In this document: positions 7,001 to 7,140 of the stretch, one piece after another
How positions within the stretch are numbered: the stretch's first letter is position 1
Layout: every line of letters starts with the position of its first letter
Source: ANME-2 cluster archaeon
GTDB taxonomy: Archaea > Halobacteriota > Methanosarcinia > Methanosarcinales > Methanocomedenaceae
NCBI GenBank assembly: GCA_023544495.1
Contig: JAMJFV010000100.1
Coordinates: 1-7,140 of the forward strand
Direction: 5' to 3'
DNA: 7,140 bases
Program-made: the position numbers and the translations under genes
Notes under the pieces: model-generated
Told to the model about the DNA's origin: nothing
Seen by the model: the letters and a program-made list of their open reading frames with translations, nothing else
The model's database searches: none

Positions 7001-7140
7001 TGATGTGACTCCACCATCGATTATTGATAAGACTCCAACAGGAGCAAATATCTCGGTATCAACGCAAATAAGCGTTACTTTCAGCGAATCGATGAATACG
7101 ACATCCGTAGATAGTGCATTCTCAACGAATCCATCGGTTG
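4080..7140 (+). CDS. large secreted multidomain surface protein, N-terminal part (runs off right edge)
   Basis: An open frame of 1020 codons with no stop, continuing past the window. Residues 12-43 form a signal peptide: KKKQAK, a hydrophobic core FLFVSLCVLIMFIGF, then ISASG. Order of modules: DUF1349-like ConA-type domain (64-261); Ig-like domain (about 268-352) with LSYQWQKDGVNISGA and FRCIVSN; a beta-rich segment (353-458) from ITVWYGTPQKFG to NATDSFGNV; a second, different ConA-like segment (about 459-668) with GVIMRWQGHYD, PGWWPLGALGVYIW and LLASHYSNVSFGDV; an FN3 or phosphatase-N-like domain (672-762) with TIRWDTD, SEVAYG and LNPGTLYHYQI; DUF1349-like copy 2 (768-972); and the start of a Big_5 domain (about 977 on) with VTFSESMNT. 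Many N-x-S/T sequons would suit archaeal N-glycosylation. No catalytic motif was recognised. It is probably a surface adhesin, sheath or carbohydrate-binding protein; how it is anchored lies outside the window. Confidence 0.88.
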   Translation, partial: MTIYKIERDLNMKKKQAKNSPFLFVSLCVLIMFIGFTAVISASGELTNLIYLSSTNADISQPVISDDFYASPLNQSIWTFIDPLGDAILNVTDNHQVSITVPAGTSHDAGNNKASRIMQSVGNSDINVEVKFESPLTDRYQMQGVIVQQDDSNYLRFEFFTDGTDIRVYAASISGGTATKKSDVTIDPGNPLYLRVEQQEDQWIQSYSYNGINWVQAANFSHPLTVTSVGPFIGNAGSSPPAFTGLIDYFFNTSSPIIPEDNGTDQDPPIIVIHPANQNVAVDDTATFTVLASGTAPLSYQWQKDGVNISGATDASYTTPLIKQSDNGTAFRCIVSNDFGTVTSDEAELILDATPPTITVWYGTPQKFGQIGNPQQWINILGNTHDPSGIASLNYSLNNGISQPLSIGPDGLRLQSNGDFNIEIDHTKLDCGNNQVIINATDSFGNVKNETVTVDYSCNNTWPDTYSINWSSVTSIQDPVQVVDGLWIKEPNSIRPSVIGYDRLIAVGNMTWDDYEITVPITINEPLDSSSPHGPNFGVIMRWQGHYDRDGTQPRPGWWPLGALGVYIWDSQLKDYRLKIIGNDMKVIANDMNGKHLEVGVTYMFKMRAQTINGNTYYSLKVWEESTPEPLEWTISGNGVAGELKQGSALLASHYSNVSFGDVNITPALSTGPIIISNVETIADASSATIRWDTDKLSTSEVAYGSSKDYGHGSVVNSTLVTSHEITLTGLNPGTLYHYQITSTDEGGNHTNTSDLTFTTLSAPSNIISDDFSASPLNTTLWTKIDPNNDATFEMVGSGTSDALLNIGILAGTSHDVWDGSNLAAPRIMQSVSDMDFEIEVKFESQLTSQYQTQGVIIQENDSEFLRFDIFTDGTNIRVYAASISGGTDTTKSDVTIDPGNPLYLRVKRQGDLWTQSYSYDGIDWTTAANFNHPLTVTSVGPFIGNAGSSAPAFTGLIDYFFNSASPIIPEDPDDVTPPSIIDKTPTGANISVSTQISVTFSESMNTTSVDSAFSTNPSV
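4269..4862 (+). repeat. DUF1349-like domain repeat, copy 1
   Basis: Encodes residues 64-261 of the surface protein, from ISDDF through TVTSVGPFIGNAGSS and FTGLIDYFF to SPIIPED. It pairs with copy 2 at a constant offset of 2133 bp over its last two thirds. Identical DNA blocks are 4573-4611, 4619-4648 and 4742-4796. Known members of this fold are ConA-like, often carbohydrate-associated. Confidence 0.85.
6381..6995 (+). repeat. DUF1349-like domain repeat, copy 2
   Basis: Encodes residues 768-972. Over the last 128 residues about 100 are identical to copy 1 by hand count, without gaps. The first third is more diverged and carries seven extra codons in total (offset 2112 at the start, 2133 later), lying between the IDP and EVKFES motifs. 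DNA blocks 6706-6744, 6752-6781 and 6875-6929 are identical to copy 1. Confidence 0.85.

Noticed and set aside
1..7140. CRISPR array, tRNA, rRNA or riboswitch.
   Set aside because: No regularly spaced short repeats, tRNA-like cloverleaf or known riboswitch core was seen; the only sizeable repeat is the pair of protein domains.

Overview
The window looks like an accessory, surface-related locus from a euryarchaeon, most likely a methanogen or relative (Methanomicrobia). The reasons are a decayed PGF-pre-PGF domain (a module of archaeal surface proteins), AT-rich TATA-like boxes in the divergent promoter region, frequent ATA/AGA/AGG codons, and a very long secreted protein built from DUF1349-, Ig- and FN3-like modules. 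No rRNA, tRNA or housekeeping gene is present, so the assignment is an inference.

Positions 1-690 are a gene graveyard with no intact gene. Reading left to right they hold the N-terminal part of a DinD/BRO-N family gene on the minus strand (running off the left edge), a truncated and frameshifted IS4-type transposase remnant on the minus strand that abuts it with an ATGA overlap, and the C-terminal scrap of a PGF-pre-PGF surface protein on the plus strand. The transposase and surface-protein scraps are too short or too broken to show as normal ORFs.

Positions 690-3759 are a compact minus-strand operon of three nucleotide-sugar genes, in transcription order: glucose-1-phosphate cytidylyltransferase (rfbF), an NAD-dependent SDR epimerase/reductase, and a TylC3/TcaB9-type sugar C-methyltransferase. 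The first junction has a 4-nt gap, with the stop codon next to the Shine-Dalgarno site of the next gene. The second gap is 18 nt and carries a clear AGGAG. The set suggests a CDP-linked, C-methyl-branched deoxysugar for a surface glycan. A recognisable 4,6-dehydratase is missing.

Positions 3760-4079 are a divergent intergenic region with a TATA-like box for each direction and a nested set of palindromes. From 4080 an uninterrupted reading frame runs off the right edge (at least 1020 residues). It has a signal peptide, then DUF1349-like copy 1, an Ig-like domain, a second beta-rich segment, a distinct ConA-like segment, an FN3-like domain, DUF1349-like copy 2, and the start of a Big_5-type domain. 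The two DUF1349-like copies share long stretches of identical DNA, pointing to recent duplication or gene conversion. The divergent pairing suggests, but does not prove, that the sugar operon serves glycosylation of this or other cell-surface proteins.
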